From assembly GCF_020740795.1 (NCBI RefSeq), contig NC_067291.1, forward strand, positions 15,256,780 through 15,320,779: a stretch of 64,000 nt of DNA, in the 5' to 3' direction. Position numbers and translations under genes: made by a program. The stretch is from Apus apus (Eukaryota > Chordata > Aves > Apodiformes > Apodidae). Below are positions 45,801 to 58,800 of this stretch, in pieces. The notes under the pieces are model-generated. The model ran no database searches and was not told the origin of the DNA. It was given only the letters and a program-made list of their open reading frames with translations. Numbering within the stretch: the stretch's first letter is position 1; the number at the start of each line of letters is the position of its first letter.

Positions 45801-48271
45801 AATGTGCAGAGGTTTATTTTAATTTTTCATTTCTTTTCATCACTGGAAGGGTGAGAAGGAGGGCAAGGCCATAAAACGCTGTGGCAATTAACTGGGGACA
45901 CCCTGTAAGCTGCTTTGCCAGTGAAGGAGAGGGGAAGGCTGGGCTAATTTGCCCATCTGGGGTGGGTGTTGATGCTCTGCCAAGGGGACATCAGAAGCCA
46001 CCAGGATGTCCTCACTGTGCCCACAGAGATTATTGAGCTGAATTGAACATCAGATGTGCCGTGTGCTCCGTGTGTCCCCAGGCTGGCAACCATCCCAGCC
46101 CTGAGACCCCACTGCACCCTCTGAACCCCCCGAGCATTGTGGTAAGTGCACAGTTCCTCCTCTTCCTCTCTCCCCTCCATTTCTCCAGCCATTTTAGTCC
46201 CAAAGCTCATGGAGCAAACCTGTCACCACAGACCTGGCCAGGCTGAGCAAGGAGCCTCCAGACAAAGAGTTTGATTCAGCTCTCGCCACACTCGCTCTAT
46301 GCGTGTGCTGCAGAGCAGTGCAGAGGAGGAATGTGCCAGCACAGCACTTCTGCTCTTCCTATAAAAGTATATATTCATATATAGTGATGTGGCTGTTTCT
46401 CTCCTGGGGGAGATCTTGCCTGGCACAGAGTACAGCTCCTCTGGTCAAGCTGCAGGGTCCTCAGGCTCTGTGCTGCCGAGATCCTTTATAACTGAGGCCT
46501 GTCCTGCCTTATTTAAAGCTGACTTGGGTGATTTGCAGCAGCTCCTCTGTACTGTGACACAGGACCCTGGATGCCTCCCACCCGGGCTGGCGGAGTCCCA
46601 GCATCCCTCCCAGCCACTGAACCAGAGGGCTGGAGGAGGGAACATCACCTTCCTTTGAACGCTTCATCAGCCAGGGCTCGGGGCAGGGTCAATAACCAAT
46701 CCTCTGCTTCAGTCAGAGCCCAGATAATCAGTGACCAAAGTGCAAATAGTCACTCTGAATCAAATAACAATTTTTAATATTTTTTTTCAAGCTGCCTGAA
46801 GGTTGTTTTGTTGGGGGTTTTTTACTGCTAAGAAACAATTTAATGTTCTAATTTTTTAATTTTTTTTTTTGGAGACACCAGTCTTGCAAAGCAGAAAGAC
46901 ACAATATTTTGTTTTGAAGGTGTGATGAAAATTGTTTTCATTTTTACATCCCTTTTTGGATACTGCTTGGGAATAACACTAAACATTCTAGACTTCAGTC
47001 AGTCTCATTGAAATGACATAAATGGTTTCAGTTGATCCAAAAATCACTTTTAATGTTGTGCAAAATATTCTTCAAAAGTTTGCATCATCTACAGATCTTG
47101 ATATATAGGTGTTATTTTTTCTGACCACCCTCCTTTTAAAAATTTAAACAATGCAATTTCATGCTAGAAAGGCTCGAAGCCGTGGGAATTAAAGCTTAAA
47201 GCTTTGAGAGACCCAGAGGAGGCAACAGGGAAACAGTTTGCTCCAAGGTGCCACTCAACATCAGGCAGTAACACCAGGTGCAGTGTAATGCTTCGCTATA
47301 CCACACTTTTTTATTTTTAGCTTTTTCATTGTTTCAGTTGTTTTCCTTGTTGGATTTCTCACATTTGTGAATGGTTTATTAACATATATTTTCACCTCTA
47401 AATGTTACTCTATTGCCCTTGGCATCTGACAACGGAATTTCACTTTGGGGTCCCCCTTTTGACCACATCAAATGCTTTCTAGCTTTTCTTCACCTCTACT
47501 TTTATTTTTCACTATGAAAACAACCAATCACTCACAAGCTGGCAAATCTCCTCTCTGACCCCAGAATCATCACAAGACAGTTCATCTCCTCACTGTGGAT
47601 ACTACAGCACTCCCAGCTTAAGCTCTAGGTTGGAGAGGCCACCACCAGCAGGGAATGGACTATGTGTCTTATTTCTACCCTCCACCCCCAAGACAATTGC
47701 GTGTCACCCACATGTGCAAAGAAAGACCTTGAAGAGAGGCCTGAATGATAACCAAACAAATCATCATCCTCCCAAGAGAGTGGACTTCTCTCCCAGTATT
47801 AGCTACATCAAGGCATTTGGCAATAAGCTCTTTTTCCAGCTGGGAATAACTCCTGTTTGTCTCCATCAAACCTAACCCGCCGTGCAAGTGCCGCCATCAC
47901 ATCTCAATTATATTCACAATCCAGCTGAAGGCAGATGCATTTAGCTGCTCAACATCATCTCCAAGCAAATCTACAAACACTTCTACAGGAATCACAATCA
48001 GCACCTGCCAACCCTTCCCGCCGTGGTGCTCTCACGACCTTGTGTATGAGTTGAGGATAAACATGAAGTATCAGCACAGATGGAAATATCTTAAGGGAAG
48101 GAATCCCCAGCACCCAGCCAGCAGCAGCAGCCATCTCCAGCCCCTAAAAAAGGCACAGGGCAGGAGGAGGGCCTTCATCCCAGCCCTGCATACCCAAGGG
48201 ATGGCTGGGGAGATGCCATCTTACAGGAGATACCAACGTCCTTTAAGACTGCACAGTGCAGGCACTGAATT
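45801..48271. other. 3' flanking DNA, no gene seen
   Basis: Unique sequence with an AT-rich part (46750-47400) containing T runs and few open frames. No exon, RNA gene or repeat was recognised. Part of it could belong to a longer ST8SIA2 3' UTR isoform. Confidence 0.55.
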
Positions 48272-48545
48272 TCATGGAATCATGGAATTGTCAGAGTTGG
48301 AAGGTACCTCTAGAGATGGTCTAGTCCAACTCCCCCGCTAAAGCAGGATCACCTAGAGCACGTCCAGGTAGGTTTTGAATCTCTCCAGAGCAGGAGACTC
48401 TACAACCTCCCTGGGCAGCCTGTTCCAGTGCTCTGTCACCCTCACCGTAAAGTTTTTCCTCATATTTAAATTGAACTTCCTGTGTTCCAGCTTGTGCCCA
48501 TTGCCTCTCACCCTGTCTCTGGGAACTACTGAAAAGAATTTCCTG
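48272..48545 (-). mobile_element. CR1 LINE fragment (3' end), antisense
   Basis: Starts TCATGGAATCATGGAATTGT (a mutated antisense terminal repeat), then GTTGGAAGGTACC and GTCCAACTCCCCCGCTAAAG. On the minus strand it then encodes the CR1 ORF2 C-terminus ([26 protein letters not shown]). The 5' truncation point near 48545 is approximate. It belongs to the same CR1 type as the fragment at 18063-18212. Confidence 0.92.
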
Positions 48546-51341
48546 CTCAAAACAAGCCCAAGTTGAATCTGTTGCATTGTAGGTGATGAGAAAAAACAGA
48601 GTTTGAGCAAGGATTAGGCACCAGGACAAGCATCGCTCTTAAACACCAAAGAGCAGCTTGGGGGTGTTATGTTGTTCCTCCAAACACCCCCAGAGTCCCT
48701 GGCCAGAGCAAACCTGCCAGCACTGGCAGAGGAGTGCAGGCAGCAATAAAAGTTAAGTCCCTCTATGTTGAAATGGTGGCAGGACATCTGATCCTAATCC
48801 TGTGCCTCCAGCAAACAAAACCTCCTGGGCATTGTGAAATATCCACTGCTATTTGCTGGTTTGGTTGCCTGGAGAAATCCCTCCAGCGAGGGCCGATAAA
48901 GCACTCCATGTTCTTGCATGGCCCAGGCAGCAGAGGTTAAAGCCCATTATAGGGCTGTAATGGGTTTTTTAACTACCACTTTGGAAAGCCTGACATGCCA
49001 CTTTCTAGAAAACGTTGCAATTTCGGCTTCAGCAGGAACCACAGAGCAAGGAAAATATTATGCTTGGACCATCAGTCTTGTAGTGTCTTGCTGCACAAGT
49101 TCCAGATGAACTTGCTTAACTCGGCTTGTGTCTGAAAATGACTTTGGATCTGAGATTGCTAGGAAAGAGAAGAGGCACACTTCATTCCTGGGCTGCATAT
49201 TAGTGTTCCATATGGGTGCAGAGCCAAAGCATATGGACCTCCATCTGCTAGGCAGGCCTGGCCTGGCCCCATGGATGGTTTATAATGTGTGTAGATTCAT
49301 CCAGATTTGGGATTCCTCCAAAGTAAGAGATGAGCCAATGACTCAAATATTGTGTAAAGCCATTGAAACTAATGGCACTAAACAACAGTCATTTGTCTCC
49401 TGTTTGATTTTGCTTGCTGTAAAATAATGAATTAGTTATGGGGGTGGGTGAATGTTGTATTGTGGATGGAAGCTTTGAAGGGAACATGGTTTAAAAGAAA
49501 ACAAAACAAAAATCATCCTAGTTATTCTGTATCAGCTTACTGCAATGTATTACTCCCCAGAAAGTAAGCTGTGTCCTTCAACTTCAATAACATGGCATTT
49601 ATGCTCCATCTGTGATCAAATTTAAAGAGGTTTGCAAGCATAATTCAGAAAAATCTTCAATGACAAATTCAAGGAAGCTGAAGGAAGGCTCTTGAAGTTC
49701 TTCCATAACTAAGACAACTCTAGGATAAATTAACTGTGCTCCTGCAAGCTCTATATCAACCATAAGCCCTAGACTTGGATGTTTTCTTTTATTTAAAACA
49801 AATAATGACCCCCCAGAGAAGCCAGGTGCTAGCATGAAATGCTGTCACTTGCACTGAAAAGCCAGCACGTGGTGGGGCACGTCCTAACCTCGTTGAACTC
49901 AAGAGGCAGCTTCCACCCAGCCCAGCAGCACCACAACTTCATCTCCCCCTTCAGAAGGTCACATCCCTGTTTTGAGGGATGGACTTTAGCAGCTCAATTT
50001 CAGGCACCATGCTGGAAAACTTTTTGCAGGATTGTGTGGGACACAGGATTAAAGCCATGGGATGACCGCCAAGGAGATGTACTATTGTGTTGGCTCCTGG
50101 GAGAGTTCATAGCAGAAAAAAAAAACCTCTCTCCACTAAAAGAATTAATTACCATGCATGTTAGATCTGTGGTTTGGGGAAACGACTGTGGCCTGATTTC
50201 CTTCAGCGCTTTTATTCCTGGCTGGAGACCAGGGGAGTTGCTGAGGTTGCTGACATAAGACACTGTAACAAATGCCCAGATATGACAGGGCAGGCGTTAT
50301 GATTTGTAACCTGTGTGTCTCACCTGCCTCCAGGACAGGCTTCATGGCACCTTTCCTCAGAACTTTATGGAAGGGGCAGATTTATAAACCCACCAACCTG
50401 TTTCTGGGCTTTCCAGGAGAGACCAGGAGGGTACAGATTTCTTGGCAGAAAACCATCCAAAAAGCCAGGCAGCTCTGCACATCCTGTGGCTTATTTTTGG
50501 AAGAAGATAGCTTGCTAATTGCATGCAGTAAATGAAATGCAATTAGGGGTGGAGAGAAGGTGTTACATGCATGTTGGAATAGGAGCCAGTTCCTAGCCAA
50601 GGGATCTGGTGAAAATGTGGACCCCTGAACATGTTGCAGGGTGAAGGGGGCAGCGAGGACCTCTCTAGGTCCTCTAGGGGTGCATGGTTATTTATGAGTA
50701 CTTAATGTGAAACAGAGTATGGAAACACTGGTGTCTGTGATGAGTCTTTTATGGTCTTCCTAAGGTTTTAATTAAAAAATGCAATAAAAGCACAACTATA
50801 GGAAACCAGGATGTTTTAAAAATCATCCGCTATAAATTGTTTTGTTGATAGGGGAAAGAAAATCAAAGGACAATTGTTATTTTTGTTAAAGTGTTTAGAA
50901 CACTGAGGTCACATGGAGAAATAAACCCTTTGGGAAAAGTCTTCCCGTCAGGAAGCACGTGCTGCACAAGACAATAAAGTGCAGGGGGGGCTTCTGTGCC
51001 ACCACAGGGATCTGCCAAGTGGCTGCTTCCCCATCGGACACATCTGGCTGCCACAAACACAGCATATGCCTGAGGATGGGAAGTGGGAGCATGTGCCAAG
51101 AGGTGGGAGGCAGAGGACTTTGGGATTTAGCCTGGGGTGATCTTTGGATGGAAAGGTTCAGCTGTGATTTCCCAGGCAATATAACACGATGCATTGTGTA
51201 CTTGGTGACAGACACCCTAAAAATAATTTTGTGCAGCACCTCTGACAGAGGCCATGGGAGGGAAACAATGGGGGGGAGTTCCTGAGGGCTGGAGAGGCTG
51301 CTGCAGGGCCTGCAGGCACCATCTGCCTGTTTTAAGGGGTT

Positions 51342-51366
51342 ATCACAGAATCCTACGGGTTGGAAG
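51342..51366 (-). mobile_element. tiny CR1 3'-terminal remnant, antisense
   Basis: ATCACAGAATCCTACGGGTTGGAAG resembles the first 25 bases of an antisense CR1 3' end (ATCATAGAATC, then GGGTTGGAAG). Nothing CR1-like follows. The call is uncertain because the match is so short. Confidence 0.45.
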
Positions 51367-52683
51367 TTTGGGGTGGCTTGTGGCCTTGGGAGGGATCAGG
51401 GGTTTGCTGCCTAGTGCTGTGGATGCCCAAACCATCTGGAGGTAAATGCAGTGAACACCTCTGTGAGCCAGGCCCTTTTCTCATGCCCCTGTGTATCCAC
51501 ATTTCTCAGTGAAGAAGGGAACCCTGTGCCAACCACCCCAGCACTCCCTGGCTCTTTCTCCATCACTCCCATCCTCGGTGGACTTAGATCTAAGTTTTCC
51601 CTGTGCATGCTATTTAGCTTTTAGCAAGAAAAGAACTGCCTGTGCCCCAAAATGATCCTTGTTGCTCCTACATAAGCATCCTGGGTGGGTTTTCTCTCTG
51701 CCTTCCAGGTGAATTCCATGAAAGCCCACAACAGCCATGGCTCCAAGCAGCCCCCAAGGACCAAGGTTCCCTCAGCTTGCAGTTTAAACTGAGATTAGCT
51801 TCTAAAATTTAATGAGAATCTCTGTAAAAACAGTCCCAAGGATAAAACAACAACCAAAAAAAACAGCCCATTGAATACCCATCCAATTAGGGCTTCCCAC
51901 TGATCCTCATTAAGGATCCACTCCTGACATTTGACAGCGCAGTTTAGATTAGAGCGGTGAAAAAATCCCCTTGAAAAGGCAGATTGACATTTTGCAAAGG
52001 AGTGTTTTCATAGTAATACTAATGGCTTTAAACCCTCAGCTTTTATCCTAACATGGAAAAAAACCACAAAACCCAAAAACAACCCTTGGGCTTGGCAAAG
52101 GGGTAAGGAACAGCCACACTGGCTGGTGGGAAAACTCCCAGTGACCAAAGTCCTCTCTGCAGCAAACACCAGCACCCTCTGGCCTTGGCTCAGGGTCCTC
52201 AAAAGGGAGCATTTAATAAGATACAGAAGCTGGATTTTTTTGGCTGAGCTGAATATGAAATCGCCATGGCAACCTTTTTTCTGAGGTGAGCCGAGTCAGG
52301 TAGCAACAGCAGAGATGAGTTAAAGGTCATCCCTGCAGAGGAAGATGGGCACTGATGAAGCACTTTAACAAGTCCCAGGGGAGGTGGCATTTAAAAATCA
52401 CCTGAAGGGCTCAGCTAGATCCGTGAAGGGAGACAAATCTAACAGCAGGTGTGATCTGGGAGAAGCCAGATGCATATTCCAGCCAGTTGGCAGTGTCCAG
52501 AGCTCACACCCAAGAGGGCACAAGGAGCCATGATCTATGGGTCCAGCCCTAGGTCTCCAGGACCTGGAGAAGTATTTCCTTAGGGGCTGGGTAGGAGCTG
52601 GGGAAAACCTTTGCAGGCACACGCTGTTCCTGCAGAGGGCAAGAAATTTGTGCAAGAAATGAGACCTTGTGCTAGTGAAATAT

Positions 52684-52693
52684 GGGGGGGGGG
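52684..52693 (+). repeat. G10 homopolymer
   Basis: Ten consecutive G in the 3' flank. Simple sequence with no known role. Confidence 0.8.
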
Positions 52694-55600
52694 AGGAAAT
52701 AATTTCAAAAATCATCTAAAACTAATTGCAAACTGATTTTCACTGGGACTTACACTTCCATGCCTGAGGTTCTTTGAGAAACATCCACTCCTGCCTCAGA
52801 CGAAGGGCTCAATGCAATTTATGACAATAAGCCAATACCATTATCCTCCCTCCACAGATAAGGAAAACAGAGGAATGGAGGGTTTCAGCATCATCTCCAC
52901 AGCTAAAGCCAGGGACTATAAATACACAATTTTATGTTCAGCAGAGGTGGGTGCCCTGTATTTCTGCAAACCATTCAGCCAAGTACTCATACACAGTGTT
53001 TTGGCCATTAAAGGGCTGGGGGTCTTGGCCCAAGTGACCCACTGCACATCAGGCAGCAAGTTAGTGGCAGGGCCAGAGGCAAAACCCCAGGTTTCCTGGA
53101 CCACTGGTCTGCTCCTTTTATTGTGCACCTACCAACATACCCTTTCCTGGCAGCCACCAGACAGAGAAGTGTGGCAGAGCCAGCCCAGCTTCTGCCAGAC
53201 CTGAGCAGGTTTGGGGACAGTCACCTCCACCCTGGCTGGGAGCAGCTGGGTCACCAAGACCCAGGCTAGGGGGTGGGGAACTGGGCAAACAGCCATGAAA
53301 GACTCAGGATGCGTCTCTCTCTCCTGGGAAGGAAGTACAAGCTCTGGAGCTGATAACTCCAGCATTCAGTCTTCCTTCCAAATCACAACATTTTTTTGGA
53401 ATAATACCTGTGGGAATCTTTCTGTATGCCATGTATTTTTAATTTGTTCTGTTTCTCTGGTTCTCAGGGTCTTTTTTCAAGCTTTTTTCCCTGTAACCAT
53501 GAGGACCAGAAACTCGCAGCTTTTGTTGTATTAATGAGAGCTGAGCATCTCAAATAATCTCAACCTCAAGAGCTGTGACTTCAAAAACCCCGTGTATCTT
53601 GTGACCAGTGAAAAAAGCTGTGGGAGCTCACAGTACTCCTCTTCCTCATCCCTGCAGAGTTCAGCTCTTATCCAAAGCTCACATCACACTCTCAGCCATA
53701 GTTTAGTTTCATCTCCTCCATGGTTTCAGGCCCTGGGTCAGGACCTTCGCTGTTAGAAATAAGGTAGGAAAACCTCCTCGGGATAAGTCCAATGACTGGA
53801 AGAAAAAAGAGAGGTCTAGGAGATCTTAGGGGCTTGGTCTCACTGCTGTGCTGCTGGGAGCAGAGACCTCAAGAGCCAGAGACCCCATCAGCTCTTTCAA
53901 GGAAGCCCCAGATAGAACCTCCTACCACTCCCAGCCCTGCTGTCTCTAAGCCCCTTTCCTTGCTGTGCACACTTAAAACCTTGCACACGTTACACCAGAG
54001 TGTATCCCACCCAATGTGTATTAACTTCTAGCAAGAAAGTCTCCCTAGTTCTATTTTGGAAGGAGAAGATCAAGAAAAGATGGGTCTGAAATGAAGCCTA
54101 AAGAAATGGCATGCTCTGCAAAACATGTGGAGGCTGCAACCTCTCCAGACCCCAGGAGTCTGCTGGTTCTTGCCAAGATTTCTGCTTCTCTAACCAAAGC
54201 CACATGCTCACTGCTGTCCCCAGACCTCCAGGCTGCAAACCCATCTGAACACAGCTTTACACAACTGTCCTCTTTTCAGAAAGCGGGACAAAATAAACCA
54301 TTCTGCTCTGCTGCTGAGAAGGGTCAGTCTGCACCTTCCCCAGTCATTAGAAGCTGGAGTTGCCATTCAACGTGTCAAACGAGCTGCTCTAATTTGAAGT
54401 AATGACTGAGAAACTCATTGCTGATTACAAGGCACTGCCAGGCTCCTGCCTGCCAGCATGCAACTGCAACAACAAAAAAATACACCCCCAAAAAAAAACC
54501 AAACCAAAACACCTAGGGGGATAATATTTCATAGCATTGCCAAAAAGGACCTCAGCCATTTATTTTGACAGCTGTAGTTTTAATTATTTATGATAAGATT
54601 TTTACAATGTGCTGGTAAATGGCCTACAAGGCATTTCATAAAAAAAAAGAATGAAGCCTTGCAGTGGGTTTGTCTCAGGGCTGTAATAAACCAGGAAGGA
54701 GAAATGGGGAAGGGCTGTACTGAAGGACCCAGAATAGCAATCTTCTACAGACCACAAGGAAAATGTTTCCCTTTGGACACCCCAATGGTTATCATAAAGC
54801 TGGGCATGTGGACAGTCCAAAACTTGGAGGAAGGTCACAAATTTGCTCTTTGATAAGAGCACAGACTTATTGCAGGTGGGAGGGGACCTGTGAGCAGGAA
54901 TCTCTCTGTGTGTTTCATCCCTCTGCAGCTTCAATCTCATCCTACTCCCCAGACAGAGGAGCATTCCCTCTGCAGTGTCTCAGCACTTGCTTTCTTGGGG
55001 AGTGAAGGCAAAAGCTACCGTTTTCACAGAAGGGAAAGCTGCACAAATGCACACACAGAGGGATTTAGAAAGACTAAAAAGCTTTCAGCCTGTCCATCAT
55101 ACACCCCTGTTGCTGAAACACCCCACTGGCATCACAGGTTGGACTTAAAGTGCCCTGATGCTCTTCTGCTACCTACACCACTTCACTGCTGGGCTGTGAG
55201 TTGGAGAAACATGCCTGAAATTTGCAGGCAGGATCATCCTGACTCGCCTGGCTTTTTCTCAGCCAAGAACATCTGTAAAAATCATGTTGTTCCCATGGAA
55301 AACTTCAAGCACACAGAATTTTAAATTTCATCAGAAGTGCATTTAATGGTTGGGGTTTTTTCCTGGTTCTACTAAGGCAGGTTTGAAAATGTGTGAACTT
55401 GAGGAGATAATTTAGCATCTCTGCTACAGCTCTTTATTTTCTAAAGGAGAGAAACAGTAGCCCACCTTGTTAAAGCTGTCTCTTGGAGATAGATTGCTGG
55501 AGAGCATTAAATAAAAGCTCACTGTTACAGTTATATGAGGGAGCATTTGAGGTCTTGCCATTCTCTTGTGAGGTTGAATTTGGACCATAACTGGGGGTTG

Positions 55601-55861
55601 ATTAATCTGTGGCCATCGCAAAGGTTGTCCCAGAGATGCTGCATTCACTGCTATAGTGTTAGTCTGAGGGGACCCATCACTTCAGAGATGGTTTTAAAGG
55701 AGAGCACAAAATGATCTGAGACTTAACACCTGCACACCTAGAGAAGATAGATGTAAAAAATAAATCTGTTTCTCAGGCAGGGGGTCAGACTAATCACCGG
55801 CAGGCTCTGCTTGCTTGGGTGTGTTTATAACACAGCAACCAAGGTAGATTTTGCCCATGTT

Positions 55862-55885
55862 AAAAAAAAAAAAAAAAAAAAAAAA
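55862..55885 (+). repeat. A24 homopolymer
   Basis: Twenty-four consecutive A, the longest homopolymer in the window. No LINE, SINE or processed-pseudogene body was recognised upstream. The preceding bases contain no AATAAA, so it is treated as a simple repeat. Confidence 0.85.
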
Positions 55886-58800
55886 GTTAGTAGGTCTGAA
55901 TCTTTAAGCCAGGATTCAGAAGAGATTCCTGCTCTGGCAAGTGCCTTCTGCATGATTTCATGAGGCATCCCTTTGCACCAAGACATGATTGTGCCATCCC
56001 CACACTGAAGGACAACAGCTCCGCTCCAGCTCCCAGCTGACCAAACCAGAGCACCTGGCTAGGCCATCCCTGACCAGACTGGGCTTGTCTCTGCTGGCCT
56101 CCAACTTCTGTGGTCATTTACAGCAGTTTAAACTCCCACCAGGTACTTTCCATGGTTTTACTGAATTGATATAAATGACTGCAGACCATGCAGGGCAGAG
56201 CAGACTCAGAGCAGTGCTCGGCAGAGCATTTTGCAAGGAGGATTAGCAGCTGTGGGGGAAAGATTATTATCACTAACCATGTCAGAAGGGAGGAAAGCAG
56301 AGAATTCAGTATTTAGCATTTTGACAAAAGCCACAGGGTCCAGATTTGTAGTAAATTCTACAAAATGTTTTGTGCTGAGGCTTTAAAAAACAAGGTAAAT
56401 TGTTTATTATACTAATAATTCTTCAGCTAATGACATGACAGGTGAACAGGGTATCTAACACTTGATTCCCTGCTGAGGTTTTGACAATTGCAAATGCTAA
56501 AAAAACAAAAACCAATGAGACTACACAGGTTGCACAGAGGCTGCTGGGCATTCAAAAAGGGTTGCTAATTGCCCAAACCTACCAAGAAACTGTTCCTGCC
56601 ATGGCTCTGTTTCTGCCCAGACCTCCACACAGTCTGAAATCCAGTGGGTTCTGTCTCTCCGAGATCAAACACAGACCCAGGAGGATATGTTTGGACCAGG
56701 CACAGCAGCACAGGCTCTCATGAGACCCATGAGTGTGCCTGCTGATCCAAGAGTGGCTCTTCTGAGCCTCACACAGTTTCAAAGGGTGATTTTTTCCTGC
56801 AGCTCCAGCTCCTGGATCTGACTCCATGTTCAGTTTTCATTTTCAAAACCCTGACTTAGAAGAGCTTGCAGATGGCAGGATTTGCAGAAAAGTATGCAAA
56901 CAGGTGTCTCCTGAGACACTCCAATTAATTAGAAGACAACCTTATATAAAACACAATAAAGTACTAATGAATAAACAAACTGAATTTTGGATCTTCTCAA
57001 ATCCTTTCAAGCCAGTGTTTTGGCTTTTGGGTGCTTGAGAGCCTGAGGAGGGGCAGAAGCAGCAGTAGTGCAGAACATGGACTTGGAGGGAAGAGGTGGA
57101 AGGAAACTTAGAGCTGTGGTTCAGAGCAGGACTCATCGGTTCATGCTCCCTGGAGAGAGATGCTGGTTCATTTCTTTGCTCAGCTAAAAAGTGGCCTGAC
57201 TGACCTAGAACAAGCCACTTAACTTTGTTCATAGCTGTGAGCCTTGATTATCTCTTGCTGAAGGGATGAGTTGTATGTCTCCCACCAGGCACCCAGACAC
57301 CCTTGATTCCTCACCCAACACCCCTCAGAGGTGCTCACAGCCCTGTCAGTATAAGCACAGCCTTGGCTTACAAACTGGGCTTCCACAGCCAGTCTAGTGC
57401 ATCTTAGTTTCCCCTAAAATAGGCCATCTCCATCCTTGTTCTGGACCTTCAAAGCTGGTTTCCCTCCTTCAGGGACAGCAGCAGGGGCATCACAGGGCTG
57501 GACAACTGTCACTTTATTCTGCAGTTTCAAACCTGAGAAATGTAGGCCACTGAACTGCAGCATGACCTACATTCACAGCTCCAAATAAGCCCCTTTTGCC
57601 AGTGTTGATGCTTTCTAGCATGAAGTTGAATCTGGAACACACACACGAGTGCCCTGTTTTGCCTGACTGTCCAAGGAATGAAGTCACAACCATACACAAG
57701 CAGATGCTGCCTAGACCACTTATGTCCTGCACTCAGGGCTGCAACGATGCCCTGCCCAAGCCAACAGCACACCCAGGTCTCCATGTAAAGGTATCTACTC
57801 ACCCAGGACCATCTGTATTTTTGCCTTACAGGGGAAGGATGAACAACAAAAGTAATGTTATCATTCCTGTTGTCTTTTTAATATGTTGAATGGCACTGAC
57901 AGGAGCAAATGAAGGTGCACCCACCGCATGGCAGCCCCTGGCAGGGCCATGGGTAGATGGCAACTGTGGCAGCTCCAGCAGAAATGTCCTGGCTTGGCTG
58001 CCATCAGCAGCACTCCTAACACTGCCTTTAATAGATAAAGTTTTTTCACTCCAAGTTTCTTTTTCCTTCATATGGGGGAAGAAAAAACAACCTGGCGGGT
58101 GCTTTCTGCAGATATTTCTTTGTAGGCTTCATCCATCTTTTGTAAAAGTGCCAATTTCACTGATCCTTTCAGACCTTGTGTTCACTCCATCCATCATGTC
58201 ACCTCGACATCTAGCATATCTTTAGTCTTAAGAAAATATGAGTAATACTGACTCGATTTTAAGCACAGGGGAAAAGGAGAAGCCCTTATATGCCTGCTAC
58301 ATTCCCCAGCTTGGGGAGAACATTTAAAGCGGTGCTAGACTATTATTAGTAACTCCTTCTACAAGCTAAACACAAAAGATAAAATAATCTGAAGGAAGAG
58401 GAGTAGGGAGAGAAAAGGCATGAAAAAGGAGCATCCTTGTGCACTCTGAGAATGAGGCATGGGAAAAAAATGTCATTCCTGGTGCCCACATACCCTGGGC
58501 AAGGCATGTAATAGCTAACAGCAGCCACTCAGGTCATCTAGCTGTGCTTGATGGCCTTTGAGTGACACAGTGACATCTGAAAAGACAACAGTGTTCATCC
58601 AGAGCTTATCTCCAAACCCAGAATAGCCTGGCATCAGGGACACAGCATGGCTTGAAGAGCTGGAGCAATACAAGTAGTCCAAATTCTCTCCTGAAATATT
58701 TTTTAAGACTCAGGTGCATTGGACTAATCACCGTCAATGTTCCTCTTCTCTTCTGCCCATCAAAAGCTTTCTGTGGCTGCCCAGGGAGAGCCGTATTTGT

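Noticed and set aside
55862..55885. A24 run as the tail of a processed pseudogene or SINE
   Set aside because: No AATAAA or gene-like body precedes it and no flanking direct repeat was evident, so it is called a simple homopolymer.
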